NCBI RefSeq assembly: GCF_038396755.1
Contig: NZ_CP149822.1
Span: forward strand, 5,300,001 to 5,364,000
Source of the DNA: Chitinophaga pollutisoli
GTDB taxonomy: Bacteria; Bacteroidota; Bacteroidia; Chitinophagales; Chitinophagaceae
Length of the DNA stretch: 64,000 bases
Direction: 5' to 3'
The position numbers were made by a program, and so were the translations under genes. The notes beneath the pieces were generated by a model that saw only the letters and a list, made by a program, of their open reading frames with translations, made no database searches and was not told the origin of the DNA. Below are positions 24,592-33,127 of this stretch, in pieces (positions within the stretch are counted from its first letter, which is position 1; each line of letters opens with the position of its first letter).

Positions 24592-25434
24592 ATGGAAAAG
24601 ATAGTGATCGTATTACAGGGCCGCGAATGGGCCATCAACTCCATTGATTTCGCCTGCTACCTGGCGCAGGAGGGGAGATCCCGCATACAGGGATATTTTC
24701 TCGAAGAACCCGTTTACGAGGAGCTGCCGCGTTTGCGCAGGATCGGCGGGCTGGCTTATGTCGAGCCGATCATCTCTGCGGACATACCGGAAGAGCAGTC
24801 AGCGCACGCATTCCTGCAAAGAAGGATGGAAAATTTTGTCACCCATTGCCAGGGAAAGGGAATTGTTACGACTGCATCGGCATTACCGGCCGACCGGCTA
24901 GGGGAACTTATCCAACAGACGAAGTTCGCGGATCTGCTGGTGGTTGACGCCGCTGCCGTGCCGGGCAGCCAGCCCCCGGACAGCATTCCGTCGCCTACCG
25001 TGCAGTACATCCTTTCCGCGGCGCAATGCCCGGTGTTTATCGCCCCGGTGTCGCAGATGCATCCGGAACACGTTATCTTCTGCTACGACGGGAGCGCTTC
25101 GGCTGTTCTTGCCATGAAGCAGTTCGCATACCTGTTTCCGGAGTTATCGGGGTTGAAAGCCACGGCTGTATGCGTTGGTGATAATGATCAGCCTGACGCG
25201 GAAGAAGTACGGGCGCTTACCACCTGGATGAGCCGGCATTTCGCATTCAACGAATTTGTGTCGCTGCATGGTAAATTGGAGGATGTGCTATACCCTTTTG
25301 TGCTGAAGCATAGCAAAGCGATCCTGGTGATGGGCGCCTACGGCAGGGGGGCTGTTTCCCGTTTTTTCACCCAGAGCAGCGCCGATTATTTCATCGGCAC
25401 CCTGTCTTGCCCGATTTTCATCACACATGACTGA
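24592..25434 (+). CDS. Universal stress protein, tandem Usp domains
   Basis: 280 residues: Usp domain one MEKIVIVLQGREWAINSIDFACYLA with KFADLLVVDAAAV, Usp domain two EHVIFCYDGSASAVLAMKQFAYLF, ending LVMGAYGRGAVSRFFTQSSADYF. This copy keeps one more glycine in the nucleotide loop (GAYGRG) than its paralogues, yet still lacks the terminal G-S. ATG 24592 is preferred; the longer frame from 24535 would include the -7 octamer. It converges with ppsA 40 bp downstream. Confidence 0.88.
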   Translation: MEKIVIVLQGREWAINSIDFACYLAQEGRSRIQGYFLEEPVYEELPRLRRIGGLAYVEPIISADIPEEQSAHAFLQRRMENFVTHCQGKGIVTTASALPADRLGELIQQTKFADLLVVDAAAVPGSQPPDSIPSPTVQYILSAAQCPVFIAPVSQMHPEHVIFCYDGSASAVLAMKQFAYLFPELSGLKATAVCVGDNDQPDAEEVRALTTWMSRHFAFNEFVSLHGKLEDVLYPFVLKHSKAILVMGAYGRGAVSRFFTQSSADYFIGTLSCPIFITHD

Positions 25435-25473
25435 TCGCTGCCGGCTCACCAATGTCCCCCCTTGATAGGGTTT

Positions 25474-27852
25474 TTAGCGCTTCATTTTCAATTCCGCTTC
25501 GTATACCATTTTACGGCCGTGGTTGAATGCATCCGGCGTGAAGGAAATACTGGTGATGCCGTTGGCCACAAGGAACGAAGCGTATCCCGGCAAATCACTG
25601 GGCGCCTGGCCACAAAAGCCGACGGGGACGCCGGCTTCGTTTGCCGACCGGATCATTTGGGCGATCATCGTCTTACAGGCGAAGTCTTCTTCGGAATATT
25701 CGCCGGAGAGGATGGCCGAATCGCGATCAATTCCCAGCACGAGTTGCGTGAGATCGTTGGAACCGATGGAGAAACCGTCGAAAATTTCCGCGAAGCGCTC
25801 CGCATCAATTACATTTGACGGAATTTCCGCCATGACGTAAACTTCCAGTCCGTTGACAGATCGCTCCAGTCCGAAGGAACGCATAACGTCCAGTACTTTC
25901 CGGCCTTCACCAACCGTTCTGCAGAAAGGAATCATCGTTTTTACATTCGTAAATCCCATCTCGTCGCGCACCATTTTAATTGCCCGGCATTCCAGGCCGA
26001 AGCCTTCCCGGTATAGTGGATGGTAGTACCTGGACGCGCCCCTGAACCCGAGCATCGGATTTTCTTCCTTTGGCTCGAATTTTTGTCCCCCGATGAGTTG
26101 TGCGTATTCATTTGTTTTAAAGTCGCTCATCCGCACGATAACTTCCCGTGGATAGAATGCGGCTGCCACGGTGGCGATGCCGGAAGCCAGTTGTGCTATG
26201 AAATAGGATGTCTTGTCTTCAAAACCGCATGTCAGTTGTTCAATTTGCGCCTTCACTTTGGGATCGTCGATTTCCTGGAAACGCACCAGCGCCATCGGGT
26301 GAATCTTCACGGCATGTGTAATAATAAACTCCATTCGCAGCAAACCTACGCCTGCATTCGGTTGCGTGGCAAGCCGGAATGCCTGGTCGGGATCGCTGAG
26401 GATAAGCATAAGCCGGGTGCGTTCCGGCATTTGCCCTTGTTCTTCCTTGTTGGAAATAGTTTCAAAGGGGAGTATGCCTTCGTATACGGTTCCTGTCTTG
26501 CCCTCGCTGCAGGAAACGGTGATGGGCGCGCCATCTGCAATTATGGAGGTGGCATTGCCGGTACCCACGATGGCGGGAACGCCGGTCTCGCGGGCAACAA
26601 TTGCGGCGTGGCTCGTGCGGCCGCCGGAGTTTGTGACGATGCCGCCCGCTTTTTTCAACAATGGGTCCCAGTCGGGCGTGGTATTGGCCGTAACGATGAT
26701 ATCTCCGGGCTGGAGGGAGTCCGCATTTAGGGGAGATGTCAGCAGCCGGGCTTTCCCGGAGGCGATTTGATTGCCTACGGCTTCGCCCTGTACCAGCACT
26801 TTACTTTTGGCGGTGAGTTGATACGTCTTCCCGGCGTATCCGCCGGCAATCGTATGAACGGTTTCGGGCCGTGCTTGCAGGATGTAGCGTTCACCTGAAT
26901 TCCCATCCTGCGCCCATTCAATATCCATCGGGCAGCCATAATGCTTTTCAATTGCCAACGCCCACTGTGCCAGTTGCCTGATTGCAACCGGGTCGAGAAC
27001 CGCCTGTTTGCGGCGGTCTTCAGGGGTGGGAATGTGTTCCAGCCCCCCAGCGGCGGAATGGACAAGGGTCGTTTCTTTCCGTCCTGTCTTGCTTTGAAAA
27101 ATGGCACGTTTGTTCAACTGCAAAGCGGGTTTGAAAAGATAGTACTCATCTGGCTCCACCGTGCCCTGTACAATGTTTTCCCCGAGGCCCCAAACGCCTG
27201 TCACCAGGATGATCTCGCGGTTGCCGCTTTCGGGTTCGATGGTAAATATTACACCGGAACATCCGGAGCCGGCATCCACCATTTGCTGGATGCCCACGGA
27301 TATGGCGACCGACCGGTGCGCAATACCGCGTTCCTCCCGGTATTTTATCGCCCGGTCGGTAAAGAGGGACGCAAAGCACCGGCGCACAGCGTCCAGCAAT
27401 GCCGCTTCGCCGCAAATATGCAGGAAGGAATCGTGTTGCCCCGCGAAACTGGCCGAAGGCAAATCTTCCGCCGTTGCGCTGCTGCGCACGGCTACTGCTT
27501 GCTGCCCTTTACTATCCATGGCCCGGTAAGCTTTCCGCAATTGTCCGTCGACAGCCGGAGGCATTACGCCCGACAACATCTTCCCGCGGATAGCCGAGCC
27601 GATTTGATGCAGGTTGGAATATTCTTTCCGGTCGAGCTGCTGAAGCAATTGAAAGCAATCCCAAAGGCCGTTAAAGTCCAGGAATGCCCGGAAAGCATCC
27701 GTGGTTAGTGCGAACCCGGCGGGTACCCGGATGCCCTGGCCGGAAAGCGCGACAGTCATTTCTCCCAGTGAAGCGTTTTTACCGCCAACCTCTGGCAGAT
27801 TGGCCAGCCGTATTTCGGAAAAATCCAGGATGTAATTTTCCATATTTTTCAT
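25474..27852 (-). CDS. ppsA: Phosphoenolpyruvate synthase (pyruvate, water dikinase)
   Basis: About 792 residues. N-terminal PPDK ATP-grasp domain (VGGKNASLGEMTVALSGQGIRVPAGFALT; AVRSSATAEDLPSASFAGQHDSFL), swivelling phosphohistidine domain with GGRTSHAAIVARE (His415), and C-terminal PEP/pyruvate TIM barrel ending VGFCGQAPSDLPGYASFL with the catalytic Cys. Converts pyruvate and ATP to PEP, AMP and phosphate, for gluconeogenesis towards glycogen. The ATG at 27852 directly follows the stop of the AI-2E gene (1 base between), so the two are translationally coupled; ATG 27843 is also possible. PEP synthase is found in several oxygen-limitation islands together with USPs. Confidence 0.92.
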   Translation of the reverse strand: MKNMENYILDFSEIRLANLPEVGGKNASLGEMTVALSGQGIRVPAGFALTTDAFRAFLDFNGLWDCFQLLQQLDRKEYSNLHQIGSAIRGKMLSGVMPPAVDGQLRKAYRAMDSKGQQAVAVRSSATAEDLPSASFAGQHDSFLHICGEAALLDAVRRCFASLFTDRAIKYREERGIAHRSVAISVGIQQMVDAGSGCSGVIFTIEPESGNREIILVTGVWGLGENIVQGTVEPDEYYLFKPALQLNKRAIFQSKTGRKETTLVHSAAGGLEHIPTPEDRRKQAVLDPVAIRQLAQWALAIEKHYGCPMDIEWAQDGNSGERYILQARPETVHTIAGGYAGKTYQLTAKSKVLVQGEAVGNQIASGKARLLTSPLNADSLQPGDIIVTANTTPDWDPLLKKAGGIVTNSGGRTSHAAIVARETGVPAIVGTGNATSIIADGAPITVSCSEGKTGTVYEGILPFETISNKEEQGQMPERTRLMLILSDPDQAFRLATQPNAGVGLLRMEFIITHAVKIHPMALVRFQEIDDPKVKAQIEQLTCGFEDKTSYFIAQLASGIATVAAAFYPREVIVRMSDFKTNEYAQLIGGQKFEPKEENPMLGFRGASRYYHPLYREGFGLECRAIKMVRDEMGFTNVKTMIPFCRTVGEGRKVLDVMRSFGLERSVNGLEVYVMAEIPSNVIDAERFAEIFDGFSIGSNDLTQLVLGIDRDSAILSGEYSEEDFACKTMIAQMIRSANEAGVPVGFCGQAPSDLPGYASFLVANGITSISFTPDAFNHGRKMVYEAELKMKR

Positions 27853-27853
27853 T

Positions 27854-28903
27854 TTAAATGTCGGGTGTTCGGGAAAGCAGCAGCCGCCAGTGCGACCATT
27901 CCTCCAGGTGATCTGCTGTAATCTTGGCAATGGCCACGAATGGGATGAATAATACCATTCCCGCCACTCCCCATATGATACCGCCTGCGAGTATCGCCAC
28001 CAGGGTAGCCCAGGTGCTTACATTCAGCTGCGCAGCCACAACTTTTGGAAAGATGATGTTGGCTTCCAGGTATTGCACGAACGAGAATATGCCGATTACG
28101 CCCAACGGGTACCAAATCGATTCATGAACTGTCCAGGCCGCTGAAATCGGCAGCAGTGCGCTGATGATGATACCGAAGTAAGGAATGATCGTCATGATCG
28201 CGGTCAGCATGCCGAACAGGAAGGCGTGCGGCACATCCAGTGCATATAATCCGATAGTATTGAGTATCCCCACGATCAGGTATACCATGATCATGCCTTT
28301 AATGTATTGGAAATAGGTACGGATCACTTGTTGCAGTATAACGGCTGACTGTGCACCTCGTTCGGAGCCCAGAATGCGGATCAGAAAGCGTACAAAAGTT
28401 CGCCTGTGATACAGGAACAACGCTGAAAAGACGGGTGTCATGAAAAGTGTGAAGAGTGCGTTGGCCGTGATACGGATCGTGCCGGTCAATAGTGGCCCGA
28501 CAAATCCGGCGATGCCATCCGCCTGTTTGTGTAGCCAGTTATCCTGCACCTCCAGTGTGATCTGGAAGTTTAATGCCAGCCATTCCCGGAAATCCATCAG
28601 CGATGCTTCCAGCTTTTGGGCGAGTAAAGGCCAGTCGCCCATAAAGGCCCTGATTTGCCATAGCAACAGGGTCACGAGCGCAGCAAAAAGTGCAATTACA
28701 ATCAACAGGCAAATTGTTACCCCCAGCGTTCTGGTTGCGCCTTGGTCTTCCATTTTTTTGCATACCGGATACATGATCATGGCAATCAGGAGACCCATGA
28801 AAAGAGGAATGAAGAGCGTTTTCCCGAAAAAAAGCAAAACACCAGAGAGAACAACCAGCTCAATTTTCCCGTTTAGGCTATTGGTATTGCGGATCGATTG
28901 CAT
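27854..28903 (-). CDS. AI-2E family transporter (PerM-like)
   Basis: 349-residue polytopic inner membrane protein of the AI-2E/PerM exporter family. It shows about eight TM helices, with the N-terminal pair (VVLSGVLLFFGKTLFIPLFMGLLIAMIMYPVCKKM), the central amphipathic region, and the family segment YLIVGILNTIGLYALDVPHAFLFGMLTAIMTIIPYFGIIISALLP in which the PYxG-type motif appears. The C-terminal AGGIIWGVAGMVLFIPFVAIAKI is also typical. The substrate is unknown; members export quorum signals or act as Na+/H+ antiporters. First gene of a two-gene unit with ppsA, divergent from the P-type ATPase with the FNR-like box at 28989 between them (92.5 bp from this start). Confidence 0.85.
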   Translation of the reverse strand: MQSIRNTNSLNGKIELVVLSGVLLFFGKTLFIPLFMGLLIAMIMYPVCKKMEDQGATRTLGVTICLLIVIALFAALVTLLLWQIRAFMGDWPLLAQKLEASLMDFREWLALNFQITLEVQDNWLHKQADGIAGFVGPLLTGTIRITANALFTLFMTPVFSALFLYHRRTFVRFLIRILGSERGAQSAVILQQVIRTYFQYIKGMIMVYLIVGILNTIGLYALDVPHAFLFGMLTAIMTIIPYFGIIISALLPISAAWTVHESIWYPLGVIGIFSFVQYLEANIIFPKVVAAQLNVSTWATLVAILAGGIIWGVAGMVLFIPFVAIAKITADHLEEWSHWRLLLSRTPDI

Positions 28904-28988
28904 ATCACATTGGGTATACGGGTTTGGAGTACCACCGCAATATCATTGATTCCTTAGGGTTGAAGAATGATTCCGGTCGCGGTTAGGG

Positions 28989-29002
28989 TTGATCAAGATC
29001 AA
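28989..29002 (+). promoter_or_regulatory. FNR consensus box upstream of the P-type ATPase
   Basis: TTGATCAAGATCAA matches FNR consensus TTGATn4ATCAA at every fixed position. Its centre is 73.5 bp from ATG 29069, the same as at three other genes. I do not find a clear TAnnTTTC octamer at the matching place here, so the -7 element is uncertain. Confidence 0.65.
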
Positions 29003-29068
29003 TTCAAAAACTGGTTCCGCCTGCTTTTTATTATAGGTTAATCGAATGGAATAAGGTAAATTTAGTAT

Positions 29069-31582
29069 ATGAAAGTACAGAACGGACCAGGCCTTGTGGC
29101 TGAATTGCCGCATCCGGACGGATTGCGTCAGGCGGATGTGGAGCGTTTACAGCAGCAATTTGGGAAGAATGCGATAAAAACCGGCAATTCCCGCGGATTG
29201 CAGCTCCTTTGGGGAATAGTTTCCGAGCCCATGTTTATCCTGTTGGTTGTGGCAACTTCGATATATATGATCGTAGGCCAGTTTGCCGAAGGGGGCATGA
29301 TGGTAGCCGCAATATTGATTATTACGGCCATTTCCATTTTTCAGGAGAAGCGGAGCGAACGGGCGCTTAAGGCCCTGGAAACTTACACACGCGAAGGGGT
29401 AAAGGTTATAAGAGATGGCAAGGAACAGGTGATCAACGCTGAAGATTTGGTTCCTGGAGATGTTGTATTGTTGGAAGAAGGGAACCTGGTGCCTGCTGAT
29501 GCATGCATGATATCCGGCAATGATTTTACGGTAAATGAGGCGATTATCACCGGTGAATCTTTCCCGGTATCAAAACATGCCGACTCAGAAAACAATCAGC
29601 TCTTCCAGGGTACGACCGTCAACTCGGGTATGTGTTATGCGAAAGTGGAAGCTATCGGGAGCCAGACGCAGTTGGGGAAACTGGGCAAGGCGGCTGAAAC
29701 GCTTACAGGGCCCAAAACATTGTTGCAGCGTCAGGTTGGAAAATACGTTAAAAGACTGGCGATTTTTGGGATCAGTGCTTTTGTCATCATTTGGATGATC
29801 AACTTTGCCCGGTCAGGCATGATCTTACAGAGTTTATTGTTTGCACTGGTGCTGGCGATGTCGGCCATACCAGAGGAAATACCTGTTACATTTTCATCGT
29901 TTATGGCGCTGGGTGCGTACCAGCTCAGCAAATGGGGAATTGTTTCCCGTAATCCGCAAGTGATTGAGAATTTAGGCATGGTGGATGTCGTTTGCCTGGA
30001 CAAAACCGGAACTATTACCGCAAATCAAATGACGGTAGAATTGGTGTACCGATATGAAAACGAACAATTTACATTAGCGGATAGCGACGAGTCGCAGGAG
30101 GAAGTATTGTTGTATGCTATGTTTGCAAGCGAGCGGGTTCCGTTTGACGCCATGGAAAAAGCAATCGTAGAGAAAGCGCGCCAGGCGAATTTATCCGCCC
30201 AGTCGGATGATATGCGCCAAATTGCAGAGTATCCGCTGGAAGGAAGGCCTCCCATGATGACGCACATTTATGAAGGAAGCGGCAGACGAATTGCGGCGGC
30301 GAAGGGAGCGATAGAAAGGATCCTGTCGGTTTGCCGGGTAGGCGAAAAGCAGCGTGCCGCAATTTCGGAGATTGTCAGGGAGGAGGCAGAGAAGGGTTAT
30401 CGTATGATCGGTGTGGCCAGTGCGGCATGTCCTGACGGACCGCTTCCGGCCTCACAGGATAATTTCAACTGGAATTTTGAAGGCGTGATCTGCCTGTATG
30501 ACCCACCGCGGATATCCGTTCGCGCTATCATTGACAGGCTGCTTCAGGCGGGAATTTCCATTAAATTGCTGACGGGTGATTACGCGGAAACGGCCCGCAA
30601 TATCTCCGGCCGGGTGGGTATACCTGGTAGTAACAAGAGTATTACCGGTAAGGAGATCATGGAAATGCCAGATGACCACCTGCAACGGGCCGTCCAGGAG
30701 GAAACAATATTCGCGCGCATGTTTCCTGAAGCAAAACAGCGTGTTGTAGAAGCATTGCAAAAGAACGGCCATGTCGTAGCTATGATTGGTGACGGCGTAA
30801 ACGATGTGCCTGCCCTGAAGAAGTCGGATATTGGTATCGCTATGGGGCAAAATGGCGCGGAAATGGCCCGGTCTTCATCCGATCTTGTACTGACAGATGA
30901 CAAGCTGGAAGCGCTCATTAAAGCTATCGGGCAGGGCAGGAAAATATTTCTGAACCTGAAGAAATCGATCAGGTATATTATTACCATTCACATTCCAATT
31001 ATCCTAATCGTAACTATACCCCTGGTACTGGGCTGGCCGGTTTACAATGTCTTCACGCCAGTGCATGTAATATTTTTGGAACTGATCATGGGACCAACAT
31101 GTTCGTTGTTTTTTGAACGGGAACCCGTTGAGGCGGATGTGATGGAAAAACCTCCGCGCGACCGGAATGCAGGTATTATGTCCGGTAAGGAACTCTGGAC
31201 CGGCATAATGCAGGGAATAATGGTAACATTGGGGCTGCTGGTACTTTATTATATCAGGATGCAACAAGGGCAATCCATGGAAATGATCCGTACAGAAGTA
31301 TTGATCACGCTGTTATGCTCAAACATCTTCCTTACATTTGCCAACCGCTCATTTACGGCGAGCTTCAGGGAAACGATCAAATACAGGAACAACCTGGTGC
31401 CCTGGGTGCTTTTGGCAACCGTTGCTTTTATTCTGACGATCCTGCTTGTTCCTGCAGTACGTGATGTTTTCGGGCTGCTCCCGCTTTCAGCTGGCCAGTT
31501 GTTCGTTTGTGCCGGAATTGCCTTCGTTAGTGTAGGCTGGTATGAATTGTATAAGTTAATAAGATTTGGAAAACAAGGCTAA
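29069..31582 (+). CDS. Cation-transporting P-type ATPase (P2, PacL/PMR1-like)
   Basis: 837 residues. Cation N-terminal domain (RQADVERLQQQFGKNAIKT), TM1-2, actuator domain with VNEAIITGES, TM4 with MSAIPEEIPVTFSSFMALGAYQLSKWGIV, phosphorylation loop CLDKTGTITANQ with Asp311, KGAIERIL in the nucleotide domain, MIGDGVNDVPALKKSDIGIAMG hinge, and six C-terminal TM helices. The PEE-x-P in TM4 groups it with bacterial Ca2+ (or H+/Na+) P2 pumps; the ion is not certain. Distinct from the MgtA-type ATPase at 10943. Codons are visibly richer in A/T endings than in genes right of 31.7 kb. DosR-type regulons include the P2 ATPase CtpF, the functional parallel. Confidence 0.9.
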   Translation: MKVQNGPGLVAELPHPDGLRQADVERLQQQFGKNAIKTGNSRGLQLLWGIVSEPMFILLVVATSIYMIVGQFAEGGMMVAAILIITAISIFQEKRSERALKALETYTREGVKVIRDGKEQVINAEDLVPGDVVLLEEGNLVPADACMISGNDFTVNEAIITGESFPVSKHADSENNQLFQGTTVNSGMCYAKVEAIGSQTQLGKLGKAAETLTGPKTLLQRQVGKYVKRLAIFGISAFVIIWMINFARSGMILQSLLFALVLAMSAIPEEIPVTFSSFMALGAYQLSKWGIVSRNPQVIENLGMVDVVCLDKTGTITANQMTVELVYRYENEQFTLADSDESQEEVLLYAMFASERVPFDAMEKAIVEKARQANLSAQSDDMRQIAEYPLEGRPPMMTHIYEGSGRRIAAAKGAIERILSVCRVGEKQRAAISEIVREEAEKGYRMIGVASAACPDGPLPASQDNFNWNFEGVICLYDPPRISVRAIIDRLLQAGISIKLLTGDYAETARNISGRVGIPGSNKSITGKEIMEMPDDHLQRAVQEETIFARMFPEAKQRVVEALQKNGHVVAMIGDGVNDVPALKKSDIGIAMGQNGAEMARSSSDLVLTDDKLEALIKAIGQGRKIFLNLKKSIRYIITIHIPIILIVTIPLVLGWPVYNVFTPVHVIFLELIMGPTCSLFFEREPVEADVMEKPPRDRNAGIMSGKELWTGIMQGIMVTLGLLVLYYIRMQQGQSMEMIRTEVLITLLCSNIFLTFANRSFTASFRETIKYRNNLVPWVLLATVAFILTILLVPAVRDVFGLLPLSAGQLFVCAGIAFVSVGWYELYKLIRFGKQG

Positions 31583-31671
31583 ATCAAATTTTGCTGGTTT
31601 TTTTAGTCGCTCTGGTACGATGCAATTGTAAAAAATCACAAGGTATTTACCTCAAACCCAACGTTTCACCC

Positions 31672-32244
31672 ATGAGAAAACTCGTTCTATTCGCGCATAT
31701 GTCCCTCGATGGTTTCGCGGGCGACAAAAACGGCGGCCTCGGCTTTTTAACCTATGACCAGGAGCTTCAGCAATATGCGGAGGAGCTGGTCAAAACCGTA
31801 GGCGCCTCCGTTTACGGCAAAAATACCTATCACCTGATGGCCGGATATTGGCCCACCGTGCTGAACGACCCCAAGGCCGGCGGCCATTCCCTGGCGCATG
31901 CAAAATGGGTGCACGAAATCCCCAAAGTGGTTTTCTCTACCACATTACCCAGCGCCGACTGGCATAACACCACGCTCATCAAAGGCAACATCGTGGACGA
32001 AGTGAATAAGCTGAAACATCAGCCCGGCAAAGACCTCGTCATCTTCGGCAGCCCCGGCCTCGCCAAAAGCCTCATGGGCCTCGGGCTGATCGATGCGTAT
32101 AAACTAACCCTGCATCCCGTGATCTTGGGCGAGGGAATCAGCCTGTTCGATAGCCAGACGCAGCTGAATAACCTGAAATTACTGAGTTCCAAAACACTCG
32201 CTTCGGGCGTGGTGACGTTGCACTACGCGAATCGCCAGGACTAA
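31672..32244 (+). CDS. Dihydrofolate reductase family protein (RibD C-terminal-like)
   Basis: 190-residue NADPH-dependent reductase fold: MRKLVLFAHMSLDGFAGDKNGG, ASVYGKNTYHLMAGYWPTV, PKVVFSTTLPSADWHNTTLI, DLVIFGSPGLAKSLMGLGLIDAYKLTLHPVILGEGISLF. These are the blocks of the DHFR/RibD_C family of unknown substrate widespread in Bacteroidota, not of true folate-pathway DHFR. ATG 31672 starts at the first strand; an upstream TTG frame adds a non-homologous leader. It ends at a strong terminator and marks the change to C/G-ending codons. Confidence 0.85.
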   Translation: MRKLVLFAHMSLDGFAGDKNGGLGFLTYDQELQQYAEELVKTVGASVYGKNTYHLMAGYWPTVLNDPKAGGHSLAHAKWVHEIPKVVFSTTLPSADWHNTTLIKGNIVDEVNKLKHQPGKDLVIFGSPGLAKSLMGLGLIDAYKLTLHPVILGEGISLFDSQTQLNNLKLLSSKTLASGVVTLHYANRQD

Positions 32245-32262
32245 GCGATCAAACTATTAAAA

Positions 32263-32291
32263 GCCGCCCCAATCCGGGGCGGCTTTTTTTT
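32263..32291 (+). terminator. Rho-independent terminator after the DHFR-like gene
   Basis: GCCGCCCC/GGGGCGGC stem with a 5-base loop followed by eight T. Confidence 0.9.
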
Positions 32292-32300
32292 GTCATCTGA

Positions 32301-32873
32301 TTACGTTGTCACTGCCAACGAGGCTTCATTGCCCGGCAAATCGGTCGCGGTTGCGGTGACGATTAATCCGTCCAACGAGGGATACGCCTGCGTGGTGGTG
32401 TAGATCCATTGGTCGCGGTGGACCGGCGCCAGGATGGCGTTCCCTTCTTCAAGGATTTCACCCGTTTCCACCCGCTGGATGCGTACCCGGACTGCCGTTA
32501 CCCTGAAATCGTCTTTCGCATGGACGACGATCGTGGAACCGGGAGGGCCGTCAAATGCATCGATGTTAATCTTCCGGACGACCGGCGCCTTGAGGTAATC
32601 GCGCAACGCCATGTTGTACGCCGACATCCCGGGTGCGGCTTTCTTCTGGTATTCTTTCTTCAGTTCGGGAGATTGAACCGCTCCCCGGGCATACATAGCC
32701 GCGGAAGTGAATTGATCCCTAACTGTTAACTGCGCATCAGAGCGCGCCGTTTTGGGATCATAAACAGGCATTTTCCCGATGATGGTGCTGTTGCCGTGTT
32801 TACGGTAAACGAATTGTTTACCTACATTACCCCTTGCTCCTTTAACAAGCAGGTTTTCATTTATTCTAGCCAT
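32301..32873 (-). CDS. Uncharacterised protein (190 residues)
   Basis: Not confidently recognised. No signal peptide. The N-terminus MARINENLLVKGARGNVGKQFVYRK is followed by a helical region with conserved-looking RSDAQLTVRDQFTSAAMYARGA and SAYNMALRDYLKAPV, then a C-terminal beta-sandwich-like half (KINIDAFDGPPGSTIVVHAKDDFRVTAVRVRIQ). The layout recalls the short DUF6266-like proteins of Bacteroidota but I would not assign it. It stands alone, convergent with the DHFR-like gene and with 439 bp upstream. Confidence 0.65.
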   Translation of the reverse strand: MARINENLLVKGARGNVGKQFVYRKHGNSTIIGKMPVYDPKTARSDAQLTVRDQFTSAAMYARGAVQSPELKKEYQKKAAPGMSAYNMALRDYLKAPVVRKINIDAFDGPPGSTIVVHAKDDFRVTAVRVRIQRVETGEILEEGNAILAPVHRDQWIYTTTQAYPSLDGLIVTATATDLPGNEASLAVTT

Positions 32874-33127
32874 TTTATAAAGTTTTAAGATTTGAGAAAT
32901 AATTTTTGTTTTCTGCCGGCGCCGCTTTGGAAGAAGGTTTCAAGAGTCGCTCCTCCCTGTCTGCCTAAGCGATGCTTCCATTGCGACAACCGACAACACG
33001 AAAGTAACGAGCAGATAAAAACGAAAATAAATTATGGGGTGAAAGCGGGGACGTGTTGGGGCGTAATGTATATAAACCTGGGGTAACCGGAATTTTTGGA
33101 CAAGTAAAACACTAGCCTGATTCGATG

